NCBI GenBank assembly: GCA_025331445.1
Contig: JAIWNE010000082.1
Span: forward strand, 81,208 to 145,207
Origin: Blakeslea trispora
Taxonomy: Eukaryota > Mucoromycota > Mucoromycetes > Mucorales > Choanephoraceae
DNA length: 64,000 nucleotides
Reading direction: 5' to 3'
Both the position numbers and the translations under genes were made by a program. The notes under the pieces are model-generated. The model made no database searches. It saw only the letters and a program-made list of their open reading frames with translations, and was not told the DNA's origin. This document shows, one piece after another, positions 24,308 through 35,036 of this stretch; the stretch's first letter is position 1, and every line of letters starts with the position of its first letter.

Positions 24308-24959
24308 AATATCTTTACAGTAAAAAAAAAAAGAAAAGAGAGGCAAATTTTTTTTTTCTATTGTTTAAAATTTGATTGGCGTACTTTAAATCATCAGCCA
24401 ATTAAAATCAAGAATTTAGTCGACTCAATTTTTCTTCTTTTTTATTTATTTAGAAATGCATGAATTTCATAATTTGGCCTAAATCACATTTACAGTGCAA
24501 CTTGTCATCATGTATAAACCTGTAGTGTCATTATACTCTAATTGCATTGAATTATAATAAATGCAACGTCATAAGGTTTCGATAGTTCCAATCGAAATAG
24601 TGTATTATGTAACCTGGTATCATACTCAATAGAAAAAAAAAGGGGATAATACTACAGCACAGAGTCATTGGTTGTCACTGTAATGCAGTTAGTCAACTAC
24701 ACATACGAATATAAGACTTCTTTGAATGGCACATTGTCCTCTCTCTTCTCATTTTAAATTCGTCTCCAATTTGCTTAGTGAACAGAGTGCTTGACCTCTA
24801 ATTTAATTTTTTTTTCTTAATAATTTCATATTGGCTTGAATTTCGGCAATGTTGCTACACACTGTCTCTTTGGCTTATAAGGAGTCAATCAAGGCGAGTA
24901 TAAATAAATCAAGAAAAAAAAGAGAAAAAAAAAGATCATTATTTCTTGAACTATTCATC
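24308..24959. other. Divergent promoter region, TSR4 and four-TM gene
   Basis: 0.65 kb of AT-rich sequence with poly-A/T tracts near both starts (24316-24332, 24345-24360, 24807-24817, 24913-24935). No gene or clear element was recognised. Confidence 0.5.
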
Positions 24960-25490
24960 ATGGACTATTCTGATAATTACTATCATTCTTCTGCACCTAC
25001 ACCTACCCTTATTCCTCTTCATCCCATTGTAGATGATTATATCTATAGCTGGCATTTACGTATGACTTGGATTGCCTTCTTGACCTTATGGATCTTTTGG
25101 AGTCTGGTATGGATCTTTCGTAACTTTCTGATCAACAAGAAGGAAAGACCTGATTTACTCGAGGAAGTCATCAATACGGCTGCCGAAGCCTCTCAAAAGG
25201 CCATGATGATTCCGGCTATCAATGAATGGCCTCAGCGCTTGGACAATGCTTATCAAATGGTGAAGGATGTGCTTGGCTCACTTCTTTGTCTGTTGTCTCT
25301 CAATACTGTAGCTCATGCCTCATCTTATGGTGTCATGATCATTGCTTGGCTCATTGTTGCTTTTGCCATCTTTTGGTGTGTAGTAGAGATGATCATTGAC
25401 AATCGTATCCTACGCCTTATTTATTCCATTATTTTCTTTGCCCTTGGTTTGGCTTTTGTTGGTATTACTTTTCAAGCAGCTAATTTCTAA
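24960..25490 (+). CDS. Putative four-TM membrane protein, function unknown
   Basis: One exon of 176 residues from the ATG after a purine-rich leader; in-frame upstream codons (Lys/Arg-rich) are probably 5' UTR. Four hydrophobic segments are evident: WIAFLTLWIFWSLVWIF, VLGSLLCLLSLNTVAHA, VMIIAWLIVAFAIFWCVVEM and LIYSIIFFALGLAFVGITF. A soluble loop with KKERPDLLEEVINTAAEASQ lies between the first two. No family is recognised. It is convergent with the bHLH gene, 51 bp away, and codon use looks like that of its neighbours, which supports it as a real gene. Confidence 0.72.
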   Translation: MDYSDNYYHSSAPTPTLIPLHPIVDDYIYSWHLRMTWIAFLTLWIFWSLVWIFRNFLINKKERPDLLEEVINTAAEASQKAMMIPAINEWPQRLDNAYQMVKDVLGSLLCLLSLNTVAHASSYGVMIIAWLIVAFAIFWCVVEMIIDNRILRLIYSIIFFALGLAFVGITFQAANF

Positions 25491-25541
25491 TATCAGAACA
25501 TTTCCTTTTAATAAAAACTGTATTCAGTTGAATGAAGCCAG

Positions 25542-26294
25542 CTACACTTTATTTATTCTTGATCCACATTGATACTGTTTAGGATGGTTCAAGATGAGTG
25601 GTGAATCGAATTCTTCTTTATCTTGATGCATTCGATATGTCTCCAGTAGTTGTTCTAGATGTTTTGTACGCTTTTGATATTGAAGTAGCTTTTCATGTAA
25701 TGACTTGATATGATCGACTGATTGTTTGAGTATGGTGTTCTTACTGCTTTTCATAGTCTCTGTCTTTGGAAGTAAAGTGGAGAGTTCATAGATACGATCG
25801 TTGATATTGCTTCGTCTTCTTTTCTCTACAGCATTATGTGATTCTCTTCTTCTTTGCTTCATGTCAAGTCGGTTCTGTAAACTATCAGAAAATAAGGATT
25901 TTTTTTTGTAATGTTGTTCATAATTCGAATTACATGCTTACCTCTTCTGTTGCTCTTTATGGTTATTATCTGTGCTGGATGACTGCCTTGGTTCTGTGTT
26001 TTGCGATACTTTGTAAGATAGTTTGCACTTGGATTTCTTTCATTTTTTTTTACCTGTCTTTGAAGTGATAGTAGACACTTTCTTGGCTGACTTTTTATTT
26101 TTCTTGACCAATCCATCTTTCTCAGAGGTTTTGTTGTGAGAGGAAAAAGGCGTGTTATTCATAAAGAAATGAAGAAATGAAAAAAGAGGGAGAGGAAAAC
26201 TAGTGTTCACAAAGAAATTAATGTCAGGTTCTGGAAAATGATTGGCAGATACTAGAATGATTATCACTTGAAACAAATTGTCAATTGTTATCAT
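25542..26294 (-). CDS. bHLH-leucine zipper transcription factor (class B, MiT/USF-like)
   Basis: Three exons on the minus strand, 26294-26054, 26008-25942 and 25881-25542, give 215 residues. The basic region MKQRRRESHNAVEKRRRSN has the H-E-R pattern that reads CACGTG-type E-boxes. NINDRIYELSTLLP and the second helix ILKQSVDHIKSLHEKLLQ run into a zipper-like heptad (LLQYQKRTKHLEQLLETY). The first exon (start MITIDNLFQV) is not conserved and the start is uncertain; an in-frame codon lies 102 bp upstream. The second intron (26009-26053) is 45 nt with acceptor ACAAAG. An alternative acceptor 33 nt downstream also keeps frame and would drop an internal Ser/Gln stretch. Target genes cannot be inferred. 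Confidence 0.83.
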
Positions 26295-26627
26295 TATGCA
26301 TTCCCCCCCTAAACAGCTTATAAGAAAAAAAACAATGAGATAAATTAAGCTGATTTCTTTACAAGAAGCAAGAAATAGATAAAGCGAAACTGACAACTTT
26401 TATCTCGAATAATGCACGCTATGAAAGCATCTCTTTAAAGAACAAGGAAACAGATCAGCCCAGAAAGCACTTTTTTTTTTCTTTTCTTGTTCTTACTTTA
26501 GAAATCGAGTCACAGGCTTGTTGTCATTTTAAATGGTCTTTAAGGCCCTTTTTTTTTTTCTTTTTATTTATTTTTAGCTTGATTTTCTTTTACCCACTTT
26601 ACTCTCTTTCTTTTTTCTTTTCTTACT
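26295..26627. other. Divergent promoter region, bHLH and LSM1
   Basis: 333 bp between two divergent starts, with C7 at 26303-26309, T10-T11 runs (26470-26480, 26550-26560) and a pyrimidine tract before the LSM1 ATG. No other feature is seen. Confidence 0.5.
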
Positions 26628-27214
26628 ATGGAAATAACCAGTGGCCCTTTTTTCACAACCTCAACTGGGCTTATTGATAGCATCGACAGTAAAACACTCG
26701 AATAAAATAAAAAAAAAGAGAGAGAGACGAGTTCCAACTCTTTATTTATTGTAGAGAAGCTTATGGTTGTCTTGAGAGATGGCCGTAAACTGATTGGCAC
26801 ATTACGATCCTTTGACCAGTTTGGTATGGATGTCTTCATCTCTCTTTTTCTTTTCTAACACTTTTTGATAGCCAACTTGGTTTTACAGGACACGATTGAA
26901 AGAATTTACGTAGGCAATTGTTATGGTGATATTCCAAGAGGTATTTTTCTGATTCGGGGTGAAAATGTCGTACTGCTTGGAGAGATTGTAACGTATTTTT
27001 TATATATAAAAAAAAAGAGTTATTTATTAAAAAGAAATCATGCTAGGATCTTGACAAAGAAGAACATATCAATTTAAGGCAAGTGCCTGTGGAAGAAATA
27101 TTGATGGCACAACGCGAAGAATTAGAGGCGAAAGAAAGACTTGATAAGATTAGAAGCAAAGTGTTGCATGATCAAGGATTCTGTGTTGATTCTGCTCAGA
27201 ATGATCTGTATTAA
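26628..27214 (+). CDS. LSM1: Sm-like protein Lsm1
   Basis: Four exons, 26628-26688, 26755-26823, 26872-26987 and 27047-27214, give 137 residues. The Sm1 motif reads [20 protein letters not shown] with [19 protein letters not shown], and the Sm2 motif reads [16 protein letters not shown]. The longer C-terminal tail ([13 protein letters not shown]...[11 protein letters not shown]) is typical of Lsm1 rather than other Lsm proteins. Lsm1 is the specific subunit of the cytoplasmic Lsm1-7 ring that, with Pat1, binds oligoadenylated mRNA 3' ends and promotes decapping. All exon phases agree (1, 1, 0). The intron donors are GTAAAA, GTATGG and GTAACG. Confidence 0.95.
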
Positions 27215-27257
27215 ATAAAAAAAAAAGAAAACAAAGTCTACAACACAATCTACATAC

Positions 27258-27497
27258 TTATTTGTCACGACGAATAAGCCTTGAACACTTTCGCATGATT
27301 TGATCGACAAGACCACCTAGTGCTGCTAAGGGAGCAAACAAGATACCGCAACAATTACAGTTATTAACGTTGGAAGGTTCGGAAGGTGAAGTAAAAGGTT
27401 CTTGAGTGGGATGAGCAGATGCAGGTTTCATTAAGAAAAGAAGAAAAAGAAAAACAAGAAAAATGGTGAAACTCAGTAACAGTTGTACTATGCACAT
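27258..27497 (-). CDS. Short Cys-rich protein, unknown
   Basis: A one-exon frame of 79 residues from MCIVQLLLS (an in-frame codon eight residues upstream is possible, and MKPASAHPT 22 residues downstream is another start). The first half is a hydrophobic helix (LLLSFTIFLVFLFLLFL) that could be a signal or anchor. The second half has a Pro/Ser stretch, the cluster NNCNCCGILFAPLAALGG and a basic end CSRLIRRDK. The CNCC cluster next to a hydrophobic patch could be lipid-modified, but this is speculation. If the Met-Lys-Pro start is used, the protein is 57 residues with no leader. It lies 43 bp from the LSM1 stop, tail to tail. Confidence 0.55.
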   Translation of the reverse strand: MCIVQLLLSFTIFLVFLFLLFLMKPASAHPTQEPFTSPSEPSNVNNCNCCGILFAPLAALGGLVDQIMRKCSRLIRRDK

Positions 27498-27852
27498 TTT
27501 TATTTTATTTTTTTTTATCAACCGATAAAGGCTTTCAAAAAAAAAAAAAGCTTAGCAACTAAATGCCAAAGTGCTTCTATTAGAAATTTTCGGTTGTCAA
27601 GCAACGGAAAGGAGAGTGACAATGTCAAGTACATGTGTGTGGTTTTTATATTCTCAACACATTATTCAGGTACTATCCTTATAGTTCTTTAAAACAACCC
27701 CCTTCCTTCTTTTTAAGCATAGTAGAAACACTGCACAAAAAAACATCATTGTACCAATCAAATGGTTAAAGAAGTACATTAAAACACCGAGCGTATCCAT
27801 CTTTCAAAATTTTCCTTTTCCCCCCTTTCTTTTCTCTTTTTTTTTCTTAATC
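27498..27852. other. Divergent promoter, small Cys-rich gene and methyltransferase
   Basis: 355 bp with T10 at 27508-27517, A13 at 27538-27550 and a C6 plus pyrimidine tract (27806-27850) just before the methyltransferase ATG. No gene. Confidence 0.5.
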
Positions 27853-28960
27853 ATGTCAGAATCTTTATTGAATGAAATAGAGTCCATCTCTTTAACGACT
27901 CGATCTATTGGCAAATGCAACGATAGACTAAAGACACACATTGATCAACTGCTAGATAGTCTAGATCATCTTATTCAGTTATCTGCAGATCGATTTATGA
28001 GCTTGGAAGATCATGGTCAGGATGAAATTGAACTCTACAGAGTACATCCTCAGGACTTGGTTCGAGCTAGACAATATACCAATGCTATCCTGCTTAAACT
28101 GATATCTTTAGAATATCTATTTAATGATGATCAAGATGATGAACGTATGGAAAGAGCTTCGAGATTATTAGCTCATATGTCAGGCAGAGGAGGTATAAAA
28201 GTAAAAAAAAAATTACAAGAAAAAAAAATTGAACCAATTGGATTTCAGCTGCAGGATCGATCACTCGCACGTGGCACATTCCGTACCTGAATGCAGATGG
28301 TGTTCGACAAGAATTATGTTTGCCTCTTCATGAGCCATGTTATGTAGGCAATGATCTCGGCTTCAAAACATGGGGTGCAGCACCTATGATGGCCAAGTAA
28401 GTTGTTATTCTTTCGAAATAGAAATAGTTGTTGACTCTGTAGTTAGAAAATTACTTCAAGAGAACATTATCCCTCATTTAGCAGATGCCTCTGTTCTCGA
28501 ATTAGGCACTGGTACTGGTATGGTAGGCTTAGTGTGTGATTACTTGGGTGCTGCTGAAGTGCATGTGACAGACTATCATCCTCGAGTGCTTGAGAATGTT
28601 GCTTATAATATCCAGTTAAATCAATCTCGTGCCCGGGTCTCTCAACTTGATTTCGTAGAGGTAGCACTAGATCAAGCAGTAGAATGGCAAGACCGTACCT
28701 TTGATGTGGTGATAGCAAGCGATCTGCTGTATGAGATGGAACATGCCGAGCATCTACCCTTGGCGATTGATAGATTAATGAAGAATGAGTTTTATTTCAT
28801 GATACCACTAAGAGACACGCATTGGGAAGAAGTCAGTCGATTTGAACAGAAAATGAAAGAGATTGGTCTGATCTGTAAGAAAACACAAGATAGCCAGCAT
28901 GAAGAAGAGGAAGGCATGATACGATTCAGATATTATGAATTTGTCCGAACCACATCTTAA
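27853..28960 (+). CDS. Family 16 SAM-dependent methyltransferase (Rrg1/METTL21-like)
   Basis: Three exons, 27853-28192, 28249-28396 and 28447-28960, give 333 residues. The N-terminal helical part has no known motif. LGFKTWGAAPMMAKKLL is the typical entry of Methyltransf_16 proteins. Motif I VLELGTGTGMVGLVCDYLGA, the acidic HVTDYHP, and FDVVIASDLLYE (the DLLYE-type catalytic loop of protein lysine methyltransferases) follow. These enzymes methylate lysines or N-termini of translation factors and chaperones; the substrate here is unknown. The 50-nt second intron is confirmed because it joins GCCAA to A-AAA-TTA in frame. A start at an internal Met near 28370 would lose the TWG motif and is rejected. 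The gene is convergent with the next, with 12 bp between stops. Confidence 0.87.
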
Positions 28961-28972
28961 TAAATCGTTTTA

Positions 28973-30978
28973 TTATTCGTAGTGAGTCACAGTAAATTGT
29001 GTCATGTCATATATCAATGTAAACCAAGGATGTGTATAGGAATCATAATAGTCTACCTTGAATGGTTTCCTTTTGTCGTATAAAGTCAATACATCAGCCA
29101 TGGGTGATTCTTCTGTAGACAAATGAAGGTGCTGGATGAAGGGCAAATGATGCATTTCTCTGTAGCAGGCCTTCATTAATTCTCTGGCTTGCATGCTGAT
29201 ATGATCTTCCAAAGACAAAGTAAGCAAATGGACAACACGGACAATAAAGAACAAGATATCACAGGCAACAATAGAGTGCATACCTAAATATGTTGTAAGA
29301 CATGTGTCATTCATTTAAGAAGAAAAGTTTTACTTGCATGTGGGTGTGGATGATTGAATAGCAAACAATCGCTTGATAGCACAAAGCAAGAGTTGACAGC
29401 TCTGTAAAGACTTTTCAAGGGCATAATGTAACACAAACTGGGCTATCTCAAGATATTCTTCTGTAGGCTGTAACAAGGAAGAAAACAGACTGATTTGTAC
29501 CATATGGAAATCAGTAAACATCAGGATTTTAAAGACATCGGTAGCTGACTCAATGGCAGATGAACATAGACTGTAATCATTAAAGTTCTCTGACAGACGA
29601 AATTCTTGAGGTACAATAGATGCCCATTCCATCATCACTTCTTCTACCCTAAAGATAGATTCAAAACTTAGCTTACATGTTCTTCCTATACGAACACAAT
29701 GAATTTCTTTCTGAAAGAGTGTCAAGATGTTAGTTTTAGCTCATGATCTATCTAACTTTCATTTTCTTTTTACCCAAAGACGCGTAATGAAAGGATGGCT
29801 AAAGATAGAAATAATCCAATTTTGAGATCGAACCAGTCTCTTGACTTGATCACTTTCATCAGGTACATATTTCCATTGGGGCAGACGTAAACGAGGCTCA
29901 TAGTAAGCATCTTCACTTGAGAAGAAATTGACGAGACGGCGAAAATAGATGATGACATAGATGGCTCTGGCTGACAGAGCATAATCAATGTCCTCAGTAG
30001 CCTCGGTTTCCATATTCGGAAAGGAATCATCCAACTGGCATCGATAGGCTTGATGGTCTTGAAGGTCTAAACAGAGCTGGTAAGCCAAATCCAAAAGACG
30101 TCTAGCTTCCGAAAACCTCAGGGTCAGATGGAGATAGTGAGCCAACAGACAGATAGAGACTACATTCTCAAGCCGCTTTTCATGAACATCAAATTGATCC
30201 AACAGAATCCCTTTGGCCTTTTGGTAACAGGCATCTGCCATGTTTCGTAGCTCAGTGAGGTCATGCTTCATATGACGACAAGGAATAGCACATACGTAAC
30301 AGCAAATACAGAGTACAGTAAGATCATCTAGAGGGTCTTGTAAGCTCGCGAGCCTTGACCGAAACGAACGCTCATGCACAAGCACACGAAAGAAATAATG
30401 GCAAGAAAAGTAGGTGTCAATACAGTCTTCCAGCCTCAACAGTGGAACGAGAGGTATTTGAGGGATAGGGAAAGGCCGAGTAAACAACTTGATCATGAAG
30501 GGTGTCCAGTTGCTTTTACAGTCGCTTCTGAATTTGAATAGTAGACCTGACCTGACCTCTTTATCTGAACTCAAGGGAGACAGGTAAGAGACAGAATAGA
30601 GTGATGCCAAGTCATGCATGTTCTTGATGTCAGTCTCAATGACAAGTTGGCCATCCATCACCTTGATTTTCCAGTGACGGGTCAACTCGTAGACTGTACG
30701 CGCATGGACAAGACGATGGGATAGATTGGCATAGACTTTGGCCAGTTGATCAAACGTGATGTCGAGTTTTTGAATTTCGGTTTTTAAAAAGTCAACATGC
30801 TGTTCTTCTGTGAAAGAGGCTGAAAGACATGGTTTTTGTAATCGCTCACATCGTTGACATTTCTTGTCGTCCTTTGTCTTTATACATTTGCGACGACCCC
30901 TTTGGCAGGCTAGCAACACATGAGTTTACAAGAAAAAAAAAAGATGTACAGAACTATTTTACCAGCACAAGGAGGCAT
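28973..30978 (-). CDS. Zn(II)2Cys6 fungal transcription factor
   Basis: Exons on the minus strand are 30978-30963, 30909-29774, 29710-29338 and 29283-28973, giving 611 residues. The first exon of 16 nt encodes MPPCA. It supplies the first cysteine of the binuclear cluster C-x2-C-x6-C-x8-C-x2-C-x6-C (CAACQRGRRKC, CQRCERLQKPC), so the cluster is complete only after splicing. A short coiled-coil segment follows, and then the helical middle-homology (fungal_trans-like) region. The third intron appears to start with GCAAGT and not GT: the GC-AG join TPT-C-MHSIVACDILFF is the only open path, while the GT two bases downstream leads out of frame. Regulator class is certain; target pathway unknown. 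Confidence 0.86.
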
Positions 30979-31060
30979 ATTGTTAAATTCATGTCAATAA
31001 TAAAAAAGACATTGTTTTTATTTCTAAATTTATTACAAAGAAAGTCCCTTTTTTTTTGTT

Positions 31061-31820
31061 TTAGCGATGTCTACGGCGTCCTTGGGAACGCTGTTGTGTT
31101 GGTTGATTTTGTTGTGGTTGACTGAAATGAGCAATTAAACGATCCTTGATCCATTCTTTATCACGTGGCACATATAGCTTATGATGTTGTCAGTTTACAC
31201 TTCTTGTCTTTACCAATCAAGACTTACATTGCTAGATGAACTGAAAATGAGGGCTACAAATTCTTTATGTGTATCAATGAATCTGAAGAGATCCTCTGCT
31301 CTGAAATAAAAAAAGAGGTGGGCATTGTATGAGACATTTCATTTCTTTCCATCTATAAATCTCATTTTTCTTTACCTATATTGTACTTGGCCAGCATTAG
31401 GGTTTTCTTTAGCAAGGCGCATTTCATACAATCCTGCAATATCTAAATTGAAGATGAGCAAGACATTTTAAGCGAATAATGATAAAATACTTTACGGTCC
31501 ATGGCTTCACTTTCTGTAGGAAAGTCACTATAAAAGTGAAAGAAACGGTTATTTCAGTAGACTTGGACAGTCAAATGAAAACTTACTAGTATGTTCTTGA
31601 GCTATAGATCATGTTAGTCTTTTTTTTATAGTTCTCTTGTCAAGGCTACTTACGCACCTTTGGTTTTGAGTGGGTTGTAATAAGAGAATAGTATGGTTTG
31701 ACTAATATCGCGTTATTTTAAGATGATTTGCAATAAAGAAAGAGAACATATCAATAGTTAGATAGGTGTCCATCTTGGTTGGCATAAAAAGAAGGAAAAA
31801 AAAAGCAAAGACTTTACCAT
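31061..31820 (-). CDS. Enhancer of rudimentary homologue (ERH)
   Basis: Seven coding exons on the minus strand: 31820-31818 (ATG only), 31701-31658, 31601-31587, 31527-31496, 31442-31376, 31300-31228 and 31177-31061, giving 116 residues. The protein reads MSNHTILLLQPTQNQSSRTY, then FPTESEAMDHIAGLYEMR, AEDLFRFIDTHKEFVALIFS and YVPRDKEWIKDRLIAHF. That is ERH end to end, plus a Gln/Arg tail. ERH is a small homodimer that pairs with RNA-elimination and splicing factors (Erh1-Mmi1 in fission yeast; DGCR8 and others in animals). The first coding exon holds only the start codon, and exon 3 is 15 nt. The second donor is GTGCGT. All phases close, so I rate the model high in spite of the tiny exons. 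Simple scanning would miss this gene completely. Confidence 0.88.
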
Positions 31821-32821
31821 GATGGAATAGTTGTAGAAGATCAAGATGGAAAAAGGGAATTCAATGTAGCCCCTCTTAAAGAAAGTGTGCGTGACTTGTT
31901 TTTGCCACACGCACCCATTTTTGCCTTCAACTCCCACCATATCAGAAGGATTGAAAAGCAAACTTGAACCTATTTCGTTTGACTCAAGTGTTGTTTGTAA
32001 CAGCAGATAGAATAAGAGACAGAGTGTTAGGATATTGATGCATGTTGGAGTTGTAGGACACAATCAAGAGAGAGAGAAATGCAATCATTTACAGGTGATA
32101 AAAATTCAAGCAAGATATAGCTGGGCTTTATTTCTTTTGATTCCAGAAGCATATCATTCCCTGATAAACGTGTTTATAGCTTGATTATATAGCAAATTGC
32201 ACAAACATTATATAGGTATTACCTTTTCTTCTTCCTCTAACTTTCCAATCAACTTGCATGAATCAAAAAGAAATACATATTCAATCTCAGACAGCTATTC
32301 TCCTTGGAGGGGCTGCTGTCTCTGTGGATGACTGGAAGTAAGCCCTTTCTCTCTTTAAAACGAGACTACATTGAGCTTTACTATGATAAGTTGAGAAAGA
32401 TTTGCTGCTTTTCTTATTTTATCCGTTGATGAGTAACAGCATTTATATCGTACTTGGCAATCAAAATTTTATTGGACTCTAATGTGTAGGCTATATTCAA
32501 TATGGCTTATTTCAGCAAAAAATACTTGAACTCGCTCAACAGAACCTCTAATATCTTGGTTTTAGGCAAGAGGACAATAGAAACTTCTCGAGGCGTAGCG
32601 TTCAAAGTACTCTAAATGACTTTTTTTTTTTGTTAAAGACCAATAAAACTTGTATCATAACAGACTTGTAGAACCAATGTTAATTTCATGCAACTCAAGC
32701 GTTGCCAGTGGCTTGGCATGACTGCTTATCATTTTCGAATTCATTGAGATTTGATAATCCATAAAACTAGTAACAAACTTTTTTTTTTCAATCTTTGTTT
32801 TTTCTATATAAACAAAACATT
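31821..32821. other. Intergenic, ERH to ESF1
   Basis: 1.0 kb between divergent starts. A 27-codon frame lies at 32258-32341 (separate entry). The part before ESF1 has T9-T10 runs at 32622-32631 and 32780-32788. No other gene seen. Confidence 0.5.
32258..32341 (+). CDS. Possible first exon of an unrecognised small gene
   Basis: Frame MNQKEIHIQSQTAILLGGAA to VDDWK, ending at a good GTAAGC donor at 32340. Downstream, short open stretches occur in other frames (for example MAYFSKKYLNSLNRTS near 32503), but I could not assemble one gene with consistent phases. It may be exon 1 of a small multi-exon protein, like ERH, or a relic. No family is recognised. Confidence 0.25.
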   Translation: MNQKEIHIQSQTAILLGGAAVSVDDWK

Positions 32822-34971
32822 ATGGCACCCAACAACAACAAAAAGAACTTTGGAAAGAACGAGCCAAAGACACCTGTCACTAACGATCCTCGATTCAGTC
32901 GTGTTCACAATGATCCTCGCTTTGTTCGTCCCAAGAAGAAGGACATGAAAGTGACGATCGATAAGCGATTTGCCAGTATGATGACCTCAAAGGAGTTCAG
33001 TTCTGGTCCTCGTGTAGACAAGTATGGTCGTCGATTGGACCAGGACACAGCCGAGAAAGAACTCAAGCGATTCTATGAGCTGGACGAACAGGAAGCAAGT
33101 GATGATGACTATTCAGACGAAGACAAGACAGTGGAACAGCTCGAAGCAGAGTTGGCTGCAGATGAAGAGAATTTAGAGGATGAAGAAAGCGAAGAGGAAG
33201 AAGATTTAGAGACAACCAAAAAGTTTTATGACCCCATGCGTGGTCGTGGTGAAATCTCTTCTTCAGATGAAGATGATACTGATGCTAGTGAAGAAGAAGA
33301 GGATGAAGAGGAGGAAGAAGAGGAAGAAGAAAGTAATGTAAAGCATATTCCTGAAGGAGAAGAGACGAGTCGATTGGCTCTTGTCAACATGGACTGGGAC
33401 AAGATCAAAGCAGTGGATATCCTCAAGGTATTGAATGGATTCAAGCCTGATACAGGTGTCATCCAGCGTGTCAGCATCTATCCTTCTGAATTCGGTAAAG
33501 AGCGCTTAAAGCAAGAAGAAACACAAGGTCCTCCTTCTGAGATTTTCAAGTCTGTCAAGTCTCAAGCCAACGAGTCTGAATCTGAATCCGAAGAAGAGGA
33601 AATTACGGCTGAAACCATGATCAAGAACCAATTAGAAGAAGGCAATGGACAGGACTTTGATCAAGATGCTTTGCGTAAATACCAGCTAGACAGACTTAAA
33701 TACTATTACGCAGTGATCGAATGTGACAGTCCTCAGACAGCCAAAGTGATCTACAAGACATGTGATAATACTGAATATGAAAGCAGTGCCAACTTTTTTG
33801 ATTTGCGTTATATACCCGATGACATGAAATTTGATGAAGACGAACCCAAAGAAGTGGCTACCGTAGCTCCTGAAAACTATACACCTTCCAAGTTTCAGAC
33901 AGATGCTCTCAGACGGACCAAAGTCTCTCTTACATGGGATGAAGACGATATGGATCGATACCAAGTCACCCGCCGAGACTTCACCAAGGATGATTTAAAG
34001 GATCTCGATTTCGACATCTACCTTGCTTCTTCTGATGAGGAAGAAGATGAAGAAGAAGATTTGGATGCCTTGCGTGAAAAATACAAGAAGCTTTTGGGTG
34101 GGTCTAAAAACACAGCCTTTGAGGATAAGGTAGAGGAAGACGATCAAGATGAAGGTGATATGGAAATCACATTTACACCTGGTCTCAGTGAGGCTGCTGG
34201 TGCTCTTGTGAAGGATCAAGAAGAACAAGACAAGGAAGAGACTTCTATCCAGACTTACTTGCGTAAACAAAAGGAAAAGAGAAAGGCAAAGAAGGCAGCT
34301 AAACAACAGACTGAAGAAGCTGATGCTTGTAAGTCTTGAAAAAATTATAAAAAAAAAAAACTAGGACTCATTTTTATAAAATCTTAGCTGACATGGATGA
34401 AGAAACAGCCAATGATCCTTTCTTTAAGGAAGCCATGGTTGAAATGGAAGAAGAAGGTCTTGTAGACAACAAGAAGGAAAAGAAGAAGAGCAAGAAGCGA
34501 GCTTCCAAGGAAGAGCGCGAACAAAAGGCTCGTGAAAGAGCTGAACTAGAGCTCTTGATGGATGATGATGGCAAGGGCGAAGGTTTCAACATGAAGGAAG
34601 TGTTGAAGCAAGAAAAGATGGAAAAGAAAAAGAAGAAGGGAAAGAAGGTTGAATTCCAACAAGATGATTTCGAGATTGATGTTCAAGATCCTCGTTTTGC
34701 TGCCGTTCAAGAATCTCATCACTTTGCTATCGATCCTACCAATCCTCAGTTCAAGAAGACAAAGAGTATGCAAAAACTAATGAATGCTAGACAACAAAAG
34801 ATGAAGGAAAGTCACGTGGATCAAGATGAATGGAAAAAGAGTGCCAAAAAGACAAATGCAGTAGAATCAGAGACACCATCCAAATCTTCACTGAATCAAC
34901 TTGTTGCCTCTGTGAAACGAAAGGGTGCATTAGATAAATCCAATAGTGGCAAACGTCAAAAGAAACAATAA
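32822..34971 (+). CDS. ESF1: Pre-rRNA processing protein Esf1
   Basis: Two exons, 32822-34328 and 34388-34971, give 696 residues. The start MAPNNNKK begins nine codons into a longer frame. Repeated NDPRF units at the N-terminus (NDPRFSRVHNDPRFVRPKKK), VTIDKRFASMMTSKEF and VDKYGRRLD are Esf1 hallmarks. So are the central LALVNMDWDKIKAVDILKVL, YYYAVIECDS and SFFDLRYIPDD-like text, and the end DPRFAAVQESHHFAIDPTNP. Several long Glu/Asp runs (about residues 100-180) and Lys runs fit a nucleolar factor. Esf1 acts in 18S rRNA maturation in the small-subunit processome. The splice T+CT-GAC joins the frames as SDMDEE. Confidence 0.94.
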
Positions 34972-35036
34972 AAAAAACACTTTGACATCCATTCTCCTCC
35001 AAGTGCGTGTACAATGTTGCTTTTATTCAAAACTTA

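Noticed and set aside
26040..26396. Membrane-like N-terminal extension of the bHLH gene (SLYLFLASCKEISLIYLIVF)
   Set aside because: It precedes a C7/G7 run and uses AT-rich codons; the ATG at 26294 is a more economical start. Not excluded.
28370..28446. Internal start for the methyltransferase giving MGCSTYDGQV
   Set aside because: This frame lies in the intron and would drop the conserved KTWGAAP entry motif; the spliced path keeps both.
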